A stretch of 34,916 nt of DNA from an uncultured Massilia sp. (GTDB lineage: Bacteria > Pseudomonadota > Gammaproteobacteria > Burkholderiales > Burkholderiaceae_D). Location: contig NZ_CAJYEB010000047.1 of the NCBI RefSeq assembly GCF_913773735.1, forward strand, positions 1 to 34,916, read 5' to 3'. The translations under genes and the position numbers were made by a program. The notes beneath the pieces are model-generated. The model saw only the letters and a list, made by a program, of their open reading frames with translations. It was not told the origin of the DNA and ran no database searches. How positions within the stretch are numbered: position 1 is the first letter of the stretch; every line of letters begins with the position of its first letter. Below are positions 1 through 7,737 of the stretch, piece by piece.

Positions 1-2305
1 TCAGCGCGGCGATCTGCGACGAGGTCAGCGCGCCCATCTGGTTGGTCTTCAGGCCGACGATCTGGCCGGTGGTCAGGCCCGCGACTTGCGCGGTGGTCAG
101 TGCGGCGATCTCGGCCGTGGTCAGCGCACCGGCCTGGTCGGAGGTCAGGGCGGCCAGTTGCGCGGTGGTCAGGCCGACGATCTGGCTGGTCTTCATGGCG
201 GCCAGGTCATTGGTCTCGATCGCGGCGACCTGGGCGGTGCCCAGCGCGCCGATCTGGGCGCTCGTCAGGCCGCCGATCTGGACCGTGGACAGGCCGGCGA
301 TCTGCGACGTGGTCAGGCCGGCCACCTGGGCGGTGGTCAGCGCGCCGATCTGGTTGGTCTTCAGGACGGCCAGGTCGGCGCTTTCGATGGCGGCGACTTG
401 CGCGGTGCTCAGCGCGGCGATCTGCGACGAGGTCAGCGCGCCCATCTGGTTGGTCTTCAGGCCGACGATCTGGTCGGTGGTCAGGCCGGCGACTTGCGCG
501 GTGGTCAGTGCGGCGATCTCGGCCGTGGTCAGCGCACCGGCCTGTTCCGAGGTCAGGGCGGCCAGTTGCGCGGTGGTCAGGCCGACGATCTGGCTGGTCT
601 TCATGGCGGCCAGGTCGTTGGTCTCGATCGCGGCGACCTGGGCGGTGCCCAGCGCGCCGATCTGGGCGCTGCTCAGGCCGACGATCTGGGACGTGGTCAG
701 GCCGGCGACCTGCTCGGTGGTCAGGCCGGCGACTTGCGCGGTGGTCAGCGCGCCGATCTGGTTGGTCTTCAGCACGGCCAGGTCGGCGCTCTCGATGGCG
801 GCGACCTGCGTGGTGGTCAGCGCGGCGACTTGCGCGGTGGTCAGCGCGGCGACCTGGCTGGTCTTCAGGCCGGCGATCTGCGCGGTGGTCAGGCCGGCGA
901 CTTGCGCCGTGGTCAGCGCGGCGATCTCGCCGGTGGTCAGGGCGCCTGCCTGGTCGGAGCTCAGGGCGGCCAGCTGGGCGGTGGTCAGGCCGACGATCTG
1001 GCTGGTCTTCATGGCGACCAGGTCGGCCGTCTCGATGGCGGCGACCTGGGCGGTGCCGAGCGCGCCGATCTGGGCGCTGGTCAGGCCGCCGATCTGGGCG
1101 GTGGTCAGGCCGGCGATCTGCGCCGTGGTCAGGCCGGCGACCTGCGCGGTGGTCAGCGCGGCCAGCTGGTTGGTCTTCAGCGCGACCAGGTCGGCCGTTT
1201 CGATGGCGGCGACCTGCGCGGTGCCCAGCGAGGACACCTGGGTGCTGGTCAGCGCGGCGATCTGGCTGGTCTTCAGGTCGACGATCTGCGCGGTGGTCAG
1301 GCCGGCCAGCTGGGCAGTGCTCAGCGCGGCGATCTCGGCGGTCGTCAGGGCGCCGATCTGGTCGGAGGTCAGGACGGCCAGTTGCGCAGTGGTCAGGCCA
1401 GCGACCTGGCTGGTCTTCAGCGCGGCGAGGTCGGCGGTTTCGATGGCGGCGACCTGCGCGGTGCCGAGCGCGCCGAGCTGGGCGCTGCTCAGGCCGGCGA
1501 TCTGCACGGTTGACAGGCCGGCGATCTGCCCCGTGGTCAGGGCCGCGACCTGGGCGGTGGTCAGGGCGGCGACCTGGTTGGTCTTCAGCACGGCCAGGTC
1601 GGCCGTCTCGATGGCGGCCACCTGGGCGGTGCTCAGGGCGCCGATCTGCACGGTGGTCAGGGAACCGATCTGGCTGGTCTTCAGGTCGACGATCTGGGCG
1701 GTGCTCAGGCCCGCCAGCTGGGCGGTGCTCAGCGCGGCGATCTCGGCGGTGGTCAGGGCGCCGATCTGGTCCGAGTTCAGGACGACCAGCTGGGCCGTGG
1801 TCAGGCCGGCGACCTGGGTCGTCTTCAGCGCGGCCAGGTCGGCGGTTTCGATGGCGGCCACCTGGGCGGTGCCCAGCGCGCCGATCTGGACGCTGCTCAG
1901 GCCACCCACCTGGGTGGTGGTCAGGGCGGCGACTTGCGCCGTGGTCAGGCCGGCGACTTGCGCCGTGGTCAGGGCGCCGATCTGGCCGGTCTTCAGGACG
2001 GCCAGGTCGTCCGTCTCGATGGCGGCGACCTGGGCGGTGGTCATGGCGGCGACCTGGACGGTGCTGAGGGCGCCGACCTGGGCGGTCGTCAGGGCAGCCA
2101 CCTGGTCGGTGGTCAGGCCGGTCGACAGTTGTTCGGTGGTCAGCGCGACGACGTTCGCCGTGCTGAGGACAGGAATCTGGGAGCTCGTGAGCGCTGCGAT
2201 CTGGGCCGACGTCAATACGGCGATGTCATCGGTACCGAGCGCGGCGATTTGAGAAGTTTCCAGCGCCTGGATTTGGGCCGTGGTCATTCCTGATAGAACA
2301 GACAT
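1..2305 (-). CDS. giant octapeptide-repeat protein, N-terminal part (runs off the left edge)
   Basis: The minus-strand frame opens at ATG 2305-2303 and stays in repeat register to base 2, giving 768 residues without the C-terminus. An AAAGG Shine-Dalgarno lies about 8 bases upstream. The protein begins MSVLSGMTTAQIQAL and is then almost only octapeptides of the form L-[TS/ET]-T-x-[QD]-[IVL]-x-[AG]. One unit near the N-terminus has nine residues (LTTEQLSTG). Units reading IETDDLAV or IETADLAA, usually followed by LKT, recur in a fixed pattern. No signal peptide, membrane helix, Cys or catalytic motif is visible. The T-x-x-Q spacing resembles helix N-capping, so a solenoid of short helices is possible, but that is inference. 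Similar LTTAQVAAL-rich giants occur in related bacteria as uncharacterised proteins. If it is exported, the signal must be C-terminal, outside the window. Function unknown; the existence of the gene is secure. Confidence 0.85.
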   Translation of the reverse strand, partial: MSVLSGMTTAQIQALETSQIAALGTDDIAVLTSAQIAALTSSQIPVLSTANVVALTTEQLSTGLTTDQVAALTTAQVGALSTVQVAAMTTAQVAAIETDDLAVLKTGQIGALTTAQVAGLTTAQVAALTTTQVGGLSSVQIGALGTAQVAAIETADLAALKTTQVAGLTTAQLVVLNSDQIGALTTAEIAALSTAQLAGLSTAQIVDLKTSQIGSLTTVQIGALSTAQVAAIETADLAVLKTNQVAALTTAQVAALTTGQIAGLSTVQIAGLSSAQLGALGTAQVAAIETADLAALKTSQVAGLTTAQLAVLTSDQIGALTTAEIAALSTAQLAGLTTAQIVDLKTSQIAALTSTQVSSLGTAQVAAIETADLVALKTNQLAALTTAQVAGLTTAQIAGLTTAQIGGLTSAQIGALGTAQVAAIETADLVAMKTSQIVGLTTAQLAALSSDQAGALTTGEIAALTTAQVAGLTTAQIAGLKTSQVAALTTAQVAALTTTQVAAIESADLAVLKTNQIGALTTAQVAGLTTEQVAGLTTSQIVGLSSAQIGALGTAQVAAIETNDLAAMKTSQIVGLTTAQLAALTSEQAGALTTAEIAALTTAQVAGLTTDQIVGLKTNQMGALTSSQIAALSTAQVAAIESADLAVLKTNQIGALTTAQVAGLTTSQIAGLSTVQIGGLTSAQIGALGTAQVAAIETNDLAAMKTSQIVGLTTAQLAALTSDQAGALTTAEIAALTTAQVAGLTTGQIVGLKTNQMGALTSSQIAAL
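202..2008 (-). repeat. 408-bp higher-order tandem repeat built from 24-bp units
   Basis: The marker heptamer ccaggtc (or a one-base variant) begins at 202, 370, 610, 778, 1018, 1186, 1426, 1594, 1834 and 2002. The spacings alternate exactly 168 and 240 bases, which is 7 and 10 units of 24 bp. The composite period is therefore 408 bp (17 octapeptides) with no indel across nine intervals. N-terminal to base 2008 the register changes: the next Asp-Asp unit lies 219 bases away, because of a single nine-residue unit. The array continues past the left edge. Confidence 0.9.
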
Positions 2306-3036
2306 GGTTAAACCTTTAAATATATTGAACGTTGTCCTGGGTTGATCGCGGCCCTGGCGCGCGCGTCCCGAAATTAAATTTCTCTAAGGATACATTTGTA
2401 TGGCGGGATCACGCCATTCTTTACGGCAATTATCTTTACAACTTGAGGCATTTTCGGTTGTTTTTTCTCCACAACCATGGATGCTCATCGGTATTAATTG
2501 CCTTATAAATAACTTCCTTATCAATACAAGAACGCGCCATCCGAACGGCCATTTTGTGACATTTCCCATCAGAAACTACGGGTGCCTCAAGGTAAAGGCG
2601 ACAAGCGCGCGCCGGGTATTAAGCTGCGTTCGGCTGTTTTCCCCTGTTCAGGATATCGCCAACACATTGCGTGTTAATGAAATGCAATGCGAATGCCATC
2701 CGGCAGGCCTGCATCCGGCCAAGCCATCGGCACCATGGAAAACGACGCGGTTTCGGTACGGGAATCAGTGGGAAACAACAATAATTGGCCAACACGAGAT
2801 TGCAGTTAAAACAAGTTTTAAGCGCAATGATCGTGGCAATCCATGCATGCAAATGTGTGGGAATGCTTTCAAGACATGTTGCACCGCATCGTGCGGCCGC
2901 ACCCGACGGCGGACGGCTTATGCCAAATGCTTGCCAATGCCCGTTTATTTACGGAATATACTTAGTTCATCCATAACAGCCGCAGTCGACGCCGCATCCG
3001 CTGCGAGCTGCCGGCCAGCGCCAAGAGGATCCGGGC
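2306..3036. other. 731-bp AT-rich intergenic region between divergent genes
   Basis: This gap is clearly richer in A/T than the genes around it and must hold the promoters of the repeat-protein gene (minus) and the AraC-type gene (plus). Short inverted repeats are visible: TACA-TT-TGTA at 2391-2400, ATGGCG/CGCCAT at 2400-2417, GGTTGT/ACAACC at 2456-2476, AACAC-N5-GTGTT at 2661-2675, and the 10-bp palindrome GCAGGCCTGC at 2703-2712. A TATACT at 2957-2962 could be a -10 box for the AraC gene, but no good -35 lies 16-18 bases upstream. On the minus strand, TAAAGAAT (2423-2416) followed 11 bases later by GCCATACA weakly resembles a FliA promoter. Open frames in this gap lack family resemblance and I do not call them genes. 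Confidence 0.6.
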
Positions 3037-3942
3037 ATGAAGAGCCCCACCGCGCGCGTCTCGCGCCTGTATGAAGTGATGGACCTGATGCTCGACTCGG
3101 TCGGCGATCCGCTCGCGCTCAAGTCGCTGGCGGCATCGGCGAGCTATTCCTCGTTCCACTTCGACCGCATCTTCCGCGAGCTGACCGGGTTCTCGGCCGT
3201 CGAATACCAGAGAAAGCGCCGCCTGCGCCGCGCCGCCCACCTGCTGCGCCACGAGCCGGACGTGCCGATCGTGCGCATCGCCCAGGATTGCGGTTTCCCA
3301 TCGAATGCGGCCTTCGCCAAGGCCTTCAGGCAGCAGTTCGCGATGTCGGCCAAGGCCTGGCGCGAGGGCGGCTGGCGCGATTACATGGACCGCCAGGTGG
3401 GCCGCGAGAGCGACATCGGCTTCTTCGTCGCGGAAGCCGACAATTTGGAAGCGATCCTGGCGCCCTACTGCCCGCCCGAACCGGGCACGGTCGCGGCGCG
3501 CATCGCCGTGCGCGCGCTGCCGGCCCTGACCCTGCGCTACCAGCGCTTCTTCGGCCAGTCCGGCGCGGCGCTGTCGATGGCCTGCAATGCCTTCATCCGC
3601 GAGCGCGAAAGCCAGGACGGCGTGGTGCCGTCGACGCCGTGGTACGGGGTGTTCGACGAGGACCCGGGGTTTACCGGGGAGCGGGAATACTGCTACGACT
3701 TCGGCTGCGCCGAGGACAGCGCGCCGGATCCGGGCCTGGGCCTGCGCACGCTGCCGGCCGGCAACTACGCCTGCCTGGAGTTCGCCGACGAATGGCCGCG
3801 CTTCCGCTCGATGTACGAGGACTGGCTCGACAAGCAGGCGACCTGGCGCCTGGACAGCACCCGCCCGCACATCCAGAAGGTCCAGCGCGGCCCGGACGGG
3901 CGCTGGCGCGGGTGGCTGGCGCTGCCGGTCAAGAAGCGCTAG
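3037..3942 (+). CDS. AraC-family transcriptional regulator with GyrI-like effector domain
   Basis: This 301-residue protein starts at ATG 3037 after an AAGAGGAT Shine-Dalgarno at 3022-3029. Residues about 10-110 form an AraC-type double helix-turn-helix. The first helix pair spans LALKSLAASASYSSFHFDRIF, and the second spans VPIVRIAQDCGFPSNAAFAKAF with the usual GF-S-FxxxF spacing. Residues about 150-300 resemble a GyrI-like/effector-binding domain, including PWYGVFDEDPGF and LPAGNYACLEF. This N-terminal-HTH order is the Rob/SoxS-like arrangement in which the C-terminal domain binds small molecules. The gene stands alone on the plus strand, between the AT-rich gap and a converging gene. The effector and targets cannot be read from sequence. 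Confidence 0.9.
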   Translation: MKSPTARVSRLYEVMDLMLDSVGDPLALKSLAASASYSSFHFDRIFRELTGFSAVEYQRKRRLRRAAHLLRHEPDVPIVRIAQDCGFPSNAAFAKAFRQQFAMSAKAWREGGWRDYMDRQVGRESDIGFFVAEADNLEAILAPYCPPEPGTVAARIAVRALPALTLRYQRFFGQSGAALSMACNAFIRERESQDGVVPSTPWYGVFDEDPGFTGEREYCYDFGCAEDSAPDPGLGLRTLPAGNYACLEFADEWPRFRSMYEDWLDKQATWRLDSTRPHIQKVQRGPDGRWRGWLALPVKKR

Positions 3943-3994
3943 GCGTCCGCGGCCCGCGGCCCGGGGCCGGTTTGCGGGCGCGCCACGCCGCTGG

Positions 3995-4014
3995 GTCCCG
4001 GCCTGCGCCGGGAC
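3995..4014. terminator. 8-bp stem, 4-base loop hairpin between convergent genes
   Basis: GTCCCGGC-CTGC-GCCGGGAC is a perfect stem-loop lying between the convergent AraC-type and DUF2058 genes, where a bidirectional terminator would be expected. There is no T tract, so termination is inferred. The sequence also resembles the short dispersed GC-rich palindromes common in this bacterial group. Confidence 0.4.
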
Positions 4015-4020
4015 GCCGGA

Positions 4021-4563
4021 TCACCAGTCGAAATCGTCCGGCACCTTGAAGTCCTTGTACGGATCGTCCTCGTCGACGGCCGTCGCGGCGTCCTGCTTCT
4101 TGGCGCGCACCACGCTGTCCGGCGCGCGCTCGGCGATCTTGTCGGCGATCACGCGCGGCACCAGTTCAAAGACGTCGCCCTGGGCGACGATGGCCAGGCG
4201 CCCGGCCACCAGGTGCTCGCGCACCTTTTCCGAGACATGGATGCGTTCGACCCGGGTGCCGAGCGTGAAGTGGTAGGCGATGTCGCCGTTGCCCTTGGAC
4301 TGGCGGTTGACCTTCACCATCTGGGCGATCTGGGCGGCGACCGCCCTGGCCGCGGCGGCCGCGTCGCGCTCGGCGTTCAGGGCGCGCGCGCGCTCGGCCT
4401 GCTGGCGCTGGGCCTCGAGCGCCGCCTCGCGCGCCTCGTTGACGCTCGTGACGCCGGTGCGGCGCTCGATCTTCTGCTGCTTGCTCTTTTCCTGGTTGGC
4501 GACCTTGACCTTCTTCTTGTCGACCAGGCCGGCCTTCATCAGCTGCTCTTGCAGGGACACCAT
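4021..4563 (-). CDS. DUF2058 family protein (YaiL-like)
   Basis: This 180-residue protein starts at ATG 4563, with a GGAG about 9 bases upstream. It begins MVSLQEQLMKAGLVDKKKVK, the characteristic opening of DUF2058 proteins. A long, charged, probably coiled-coil stretch follows (about residues 20-95, rich in Lys, Gln, Glu and Ala). A conserved C-terminal part includes YHFTLGTRVERIHV and FELVPRVIADKI. The Lys-rich N-terminus is why some relatives are labelled nucleoprotein or polynucleotide-associated; no enzymatic activity is established and none can be read here. It ends in an acidic tail (DEDDPYKDFKVPDDFDW). It appears monocistronic. Confidence 0.85.
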   Translation of the reverse strand: MVSLQEQLMKAGLVDKKKVKVANQEKSKQQKIERRTGVTSVNEAREAALEAQRQQAERARALNAERDAAAAARAVAAQIAQMVKVNRQSKGNGDIAYHFTLGTRVERIHVSEKVREHLVAGRLAIVAQGDVFELVPRVIADKIAERAPDSVVRAKKQDAATAVDEDDPYKDFKVPDDFDW

Positions 4564-4654
4564 GTTTGCTGCTCCATACGTGATAGGGTGCGCCGTTCCG
4601 CGGGGAGCGGCGCCGGAAACCCGTCAGCATAGCAAAAACACCGTCCCGCGGACA

Positions 4655-5872
4655 TCAATCGCGCCGCTGGCCCAGGAAGAAACGCAACATCTCGGCCGAG
4701 GCGTCCGGCCCCGCGGCGTCGGTGTACGACCCGGCCGGACTGCCGCCCGCCCAGGCATGGCCGGCGCCGTGCAGCAGCCAGGATTCGAGCACCGGCGTGC
4801 CGGCGTCGTCCAGCGCCACCCGCCTGGTGTGGCTGCGGCCCGCGCCGCTGCTGCCGCGCTCCTCGACCTCGCGCAGGCGCGCCCCGGCCGCGAACTGCGC
4901 CAGCACCGCGTCGCCGTTCGACGGGTGGACGACGGCGTCGCGGTCGCCATGGAACACGATCGCCGGCACGCGCCGTCCCGCGGGCGCCTCGCGGCCGGGA
5001 CCGGCCTTGCCCGCGCGGGCGCCCTTCATGGCGTTCAGGCCGGACATCAGGTCGTGCGCGCAACCCGCGGCCAGGCCGGAGTGCACGCCGACGGCCGCGT
5101 ACAGGTCGGGGCAGGCCGCGCCCAGGATGGCCGCCATTGCCCCGCCCGCCGACAGGCCGGCCACGTAGACCCGGGCCGGATCGGCGCCATGCTCGCGCAC
5201 GACCGCGCGCGTCATGTCCGCGATGATCGACGGTTCGCCGCCGTCGCGGCCCTGGTGCTGCGCCTCGAACCAGTTCCAGCAGTTCGAGCCGTTCGCGCGC
5301 GGCGTCTGTTCCGGATACAGCACCAGGCAGCCGTGCTCCTCGGCCAGGGCGTTCATCGCCGTGCCGGCCGCGAAGTCCGCGGCATCCTGCTTGCAGCCGT
5401 GCAGCATGACGAGCAGCGGCCGCGGTCCGTCCGCGGGGCGCGCCGGCACGTACAGGCGGTAGGCGCGCGTGCCCGCGGCGTTGCCCGCTTCGCCGTGCAG
5501 GAACTGGCCGGGCGCGGCGGGATCGGCAGCGGGCGCGCGCCCCCTGGCCTGGCCCGGCATGGGCAGGTCGAACCTGCCGGCCAGGCCGGCCAGGGCGTCG
5601 CGCAGCGCCGCCGCGGGATTGGGCAGCGGGCCGGGCGCCGGGGCGGCGGCCGGCGCGGCGGGCTTGCCGGTCCAGGCCGGCGCCTCGTTCAGGTCGACGA
5701 AGCGGCCCGCTGCAGCGGACGCCGGCGCGGACGCCGGCGGCGGTGCGGCCGGCATCAGCCCGGCGCCGCGCAGCGCGTCCTGGATGATCGCGGTGGCCGC
5801 GGTGGGGTCCTGCCCCTGGCTGGAGCGGATGGCGTCGAGCAGGTTGCCGACGAATCGGTCGTGGAGTTTCAT
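4655..5872 (-). CDS. PHB-depolymerase-family esterase (alpha/beta hydrolase)
   Basis: This 405-residue protein belongs to the family of PHB depolymerases and feruloyl-type esterases. The lipase box GLSAGG puts the nucleophile at Ser241. HGDRDAVV gives a likely Asp312 and GAGHAW a likely His372. MLHGCKQ is the oxyanion-hole strand, and NGSNCWNWF is typical of the family. An N-terminal helical segment (MKLHDRFVGNLLDAIRSSQG) and a Pro/Ala-rich linker to about residue 130 precede the catalytic domain. No signal peptide is evident, so an intracellular role is suggested; the substrate (PHB or another ester) is not proven. ATG 5872 was chosen because it has TGAGGA upstream and lies 10 bases after the preceding gene; the frame is open further but would overlap that gene. 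Second gene of an operon. Confidence 0.85.
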   Translation of the reverse strand: MKLHDRFVGNLLDAIRSSQGQDPTAATAIIQDALRGAGLMPAAPPPASAPASAAAGRFVDLNEAPAWTGKPAAPAAAPAPGPLPNPAAALRDALAGLAGRFDLPMPGQARGRAPAADPAAPGQFLHGEAGNAAGTRAYRLYVPARPADGPRPLLVMLHGCKQDAADFAAGTAMNALAEEHGCLVLYPEQTPRANGSNCWNWFEAQHQGRDGGEPSIIADMTRAVVREHGADPARVYVAGLSAGGAMAAILGAACPDLYAAVGVHSGLAAGCAHDLMSGLNAMKGARAGKAGPGREAPAGRRVPAIVFHGDRDAVVHPSNGDAVLAQFAAGARLREVEERGSSGAGRSHTRRVALDDAGTPVLESWLLHGAGHAWAGGSPAGSYTDAAGPDASAEMLRFFLGQRRD

Positions 5873-5882
5873 AGGGTGTTCC

Positions 5883-6299
5883 TCAGGTGTCCATGCGGTC
5901 CGCCAGCGCGGCCTTGACGGCGGCGGAGGCGGAAAAGGCGCCGAGCACGCGCAGCGAAACGATCGCCGCGCGCGCCAGCTCGGGGGTGACGTCGGCGTCG
6001 ATGGTGGCCAGGCCGAGAACGTGGATCTCCAGCTGCTCGCCGCCGGCGACGACGCGTTCCAGCTCCGCCTTGCCATAGCGCTGCATGCCCATGACGAAGC
6101 GCTTGCGCACCACGGTCTGGCGGATCGCCTCCTGGTGCTGCTGCAGCTGGTTGCGGATGGCCGTGCGGACGAAATCGGTGCGGTTGGTATAGAAACCTTC
6201 CTCCACCAGCAGGTCCATCTGGGCCAGGTCCACCAGGCCCAGGTTGATGGTGACCTTGTCGGTATCCGGCAGCTTGGATGTGTTGTCGACGAGCTTCAT
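5883..6299 (-). CDS. ribbon-helix-helix (CopG/Arc-type) transcriptional regulator
   Basis: This 138-residue protein starts at ATG 6299 with a strong GAGGAAAG Shine-Dalgarno. Residues about 13-55 (KVTINLGLVDLAQMDLLVEEGFYTNRTDFVRTAI) form a ribbon-helix-helix: a beta strand with alternating residues, then two helices. Residues 55-138 form a conserved extension of unknown role containing LEIHVLGLATIDADV. It is the first gene of an operon with the esterase, 10 bases apart. The symmetric 22-bp palindrome 31 bases upstream of the start is a likely binding site for a dimer-of-dimers RHH protein, suggesting autoregulation. A role in PHB metabolism is inferred only from the neighbour. Confidence 0.85.
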   Translation of the reverse strand: MKLVDNTSKLPDTDKVTINLGLVDLAQMDLLVEEGFYTNRTDFVRTAIRNQLQQHQEAIRQTVVRKRFVMGMQRYGKAELERVVAGGEQLEIHVLGLATIDADVTPELARAAIVSLRVLGAFSASAAVKAALADRMDT

Positions 6300-6320
6300 G
6301 ACGCTTTCCTCGGTTGATTG

Positions 6321-6351
6321 ATACTCCCTTTATACTCCAATTGGAGTATAA
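6321..6351. promoter_or_regulatory. perfect 22-bp palindromic operator with a third half-site
   Basis: Bases 6330-6351 are a perfect palindrome, half-site TTATACTCCAA followed directly by its reverse complement. ATACTCC occurs at 6321-6327 and 6332-6338, and its inverse GGAGTAT at 6343-6349. The three sites therefore begin exactly 11 bases apart, on one face of the helix. The site lies just upstream of the ribbon-helix-helix gene. Confidence 0.75.
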
Positions 6352-6399
6352 GCGGCGTATTTCAAGGAAAGCGTGTGAAAGAACGGATACGGAACGGCG

Positions 6400-7737
6400 T
6401 CAGGTAGCGGTCGCGTGCGGCTCCGGTTCGAGGCGCACGAAGCGCGTCACCAGGAGCACGGGAAGGGCCGACAGCACCACCCACAGGAAGAAATGGCGGT
6501 AGCCGAGCGCCTGCTGGATGTCGCCGCTGACCACCTTCGACAGCACGAAGCCCAGTTGCATGAAGCCGGACCCGAGGGCGTAGTGGGCGGTCTGGTACGG
6601 GCCGCTGGCGATGACCTGCATGATGAACAGGATCATGCCGACGAAGCCGAAGCCGTAGCCGAACATCTCTGCGGCCAGCGCCGCCGTGACCAGGCCCAGC
6701 GACGCCGGCTGCGCCATGCTCAGGTACCAGAACACCAGGTTCGGCACGTTCATCGCCAGGATCAGCACCGGCATCGCGCGCTTGAGGCCGATGCGCGACG
6801 TGAACCAGCCGCCCAGCACGCTGCCGACCAGGAAGGCCGCCGTGCCCGCGGTGCCGTAGATGGCGCCGACTTCCTGGGTCGACAGGCCCAGGCCGCCGAT
6901 CGCGCGGGCATCGCGCAGGAACAGCGGGCCGATGGTCTGTACCTGCCCCTCGCCCAGGCGGAACAGCACGATGAACAGGATGCCCAGCCAGATCCCGCGC
7001 TTGGCGAAGAAGGCGCGGATCACGTCCAGCAGCAGCAGCGCCGTGCCGCGCACCGTGGACGCGGCGTGCGCCACCGCCGCCGGACGCGTGTCCGGCAGCG
7101 CCCAGGCGTGGTACAGCCCGAGGCCGGCCAGGAGCAGCCCCAGCAGCGCGAACACGGTCGACCAGGCCACCGGCGCGCCCACGCGCTGCTCCAGAAAGCC
7201 GGCCAGGATCACCAGCCCGCCCAGCGACAGGAACTTGGCGCCGTTGAAGAAGGCGCCCTGCCAGCCGGCATAGGCGGCCTGCTGGCGCGCCGACAGGCTG
7301 GCGATGTACAGGCCGTCGGCGGCGATGTCGTGGGTGCTGGACGCCAGCGCCACCACGCCCAGCAGCGCGATCGCCAGCGCGAACCAGGCCGGCAGCTGCA
7401 GCACCAGCGCCAGCGCCGCCAGCGCGGCGCCGCCGGCCACCTGCAGCGCGACGACGACGCGCTTCTTGCTGCGCGCCAGCTCCAGGAAGGGACTCCACAG
7501 GGCCTTGAACACCCAGGCCAGGCCAAGCATGCCGGTCCAGCGCGCGATCTGGTCGTTGGGCACGCCCATGCTCTTGAACATCAGGCCGGCCACCAGCGCC
7601 ACCGCGTAGAACGGCAGGCCCTGGGCCAGGTACAGCGTGGGCACCCAGGCCAGCGGATGGCGCGCCCCGGGGTGCTCCCCGGGGCGCGCCGACGGCGTCG
7701 GATGCGGTGTCAACTGCTCAGGATGTGCCTTGTCCAT
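6400..7737 (-). CDS. MFS permease, AmpG-like
   Basis: This 445-residue polytopic protein carries many hydrophobic segments. The N-terminal part, LYLAQGLPFYAVALVAGLMF followed by WVFKALWSPFLEL, resembles the AmpG/BT1 branch of the major facilitator superfamily, which imports muropeptides or sugar-containing solutes across the inner membrane. A tentative substrate is GlcNAc-containing disaccharide, from the operon context. ATG 7737 (MDKAHPEQL) is preferred; the frame is open for 46 more residues upstream, but they are low-complexity and overlap the preceding gene deeply. From 7737 it overlaps the GH20 gene by 20 bases, implying translational coupling as third gene of the operon. Confidence 0.8.
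   Translation of the reverse strand: MDKAHPEQLTPHPTPSARPGEHPGARHPLAWVPTLYLAQGLPFYAVALVAGLMFKSMGVPNDQIARWTGMLGLAWVFKALWSPFLELARSKKRVVVALQVAGGAALAALALVLQLPAWFALAIALLGVVALASSTHDIAADGLYIASLSARQQAAYAGWQGAFFNGAKFLSLGGLVILAGFLEQRVGAPVAWSTVFALLGLLLAGLGLYHAWALPDTRPAAVAHAASTVRGTALLLLDVIRAFFAKRGIWLGILFIVLFRLGEGQVQTIGPLFLRDARAIGGLGLSTQEVGAIYGTAGTAAFLVGSVLGGWFTSRIGLKRAMPVLILAMNVPNLVFWYLSMAQPASLGLVTAALAAEMFGYGFGFVGMILFIMQVIASGPYQTAHYALGSGFMQLGFVLSKVVSGDIQQALGYRHFFLWVVLSALPVLLVTRFVRLEPEPHATAT

Noticed and set aside
42..2252. Long plus-strand open frames opposite the octapeptide gene (Trp/Arg/Val-rich or Gly/Gln-rich)
   Set aside because: They are antisense images of a 24-bp repeat that lacks stops in several frames. 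The minus frame has the Shine-Dalgarno, an ATG and protein-like octapeptides.
1..2305. CRISPR array
   Set aside because: The repeats are contiguous, 24 bp, in coding frame and without spacers.
2397..2423. FliA promoter for the octapeptide gene
   Set aside because: Only TAAAG and GCC match with one base missing from GCCGATAA; too weak to list as a feature.
2400..3074. 224-residue plus-strand frame in the AT-rich gap
   Set aside because: It overlaps the AraC start, has no ribosome site and shows no domain resemblance; composition is mixed.
4655..6076. Esterase start at 6076 (473 residues)
   Set aside because: It would overlap most of the RHH gene and adds low-complexity sequence. ATG 5872 has a Shine-Dalgarno.
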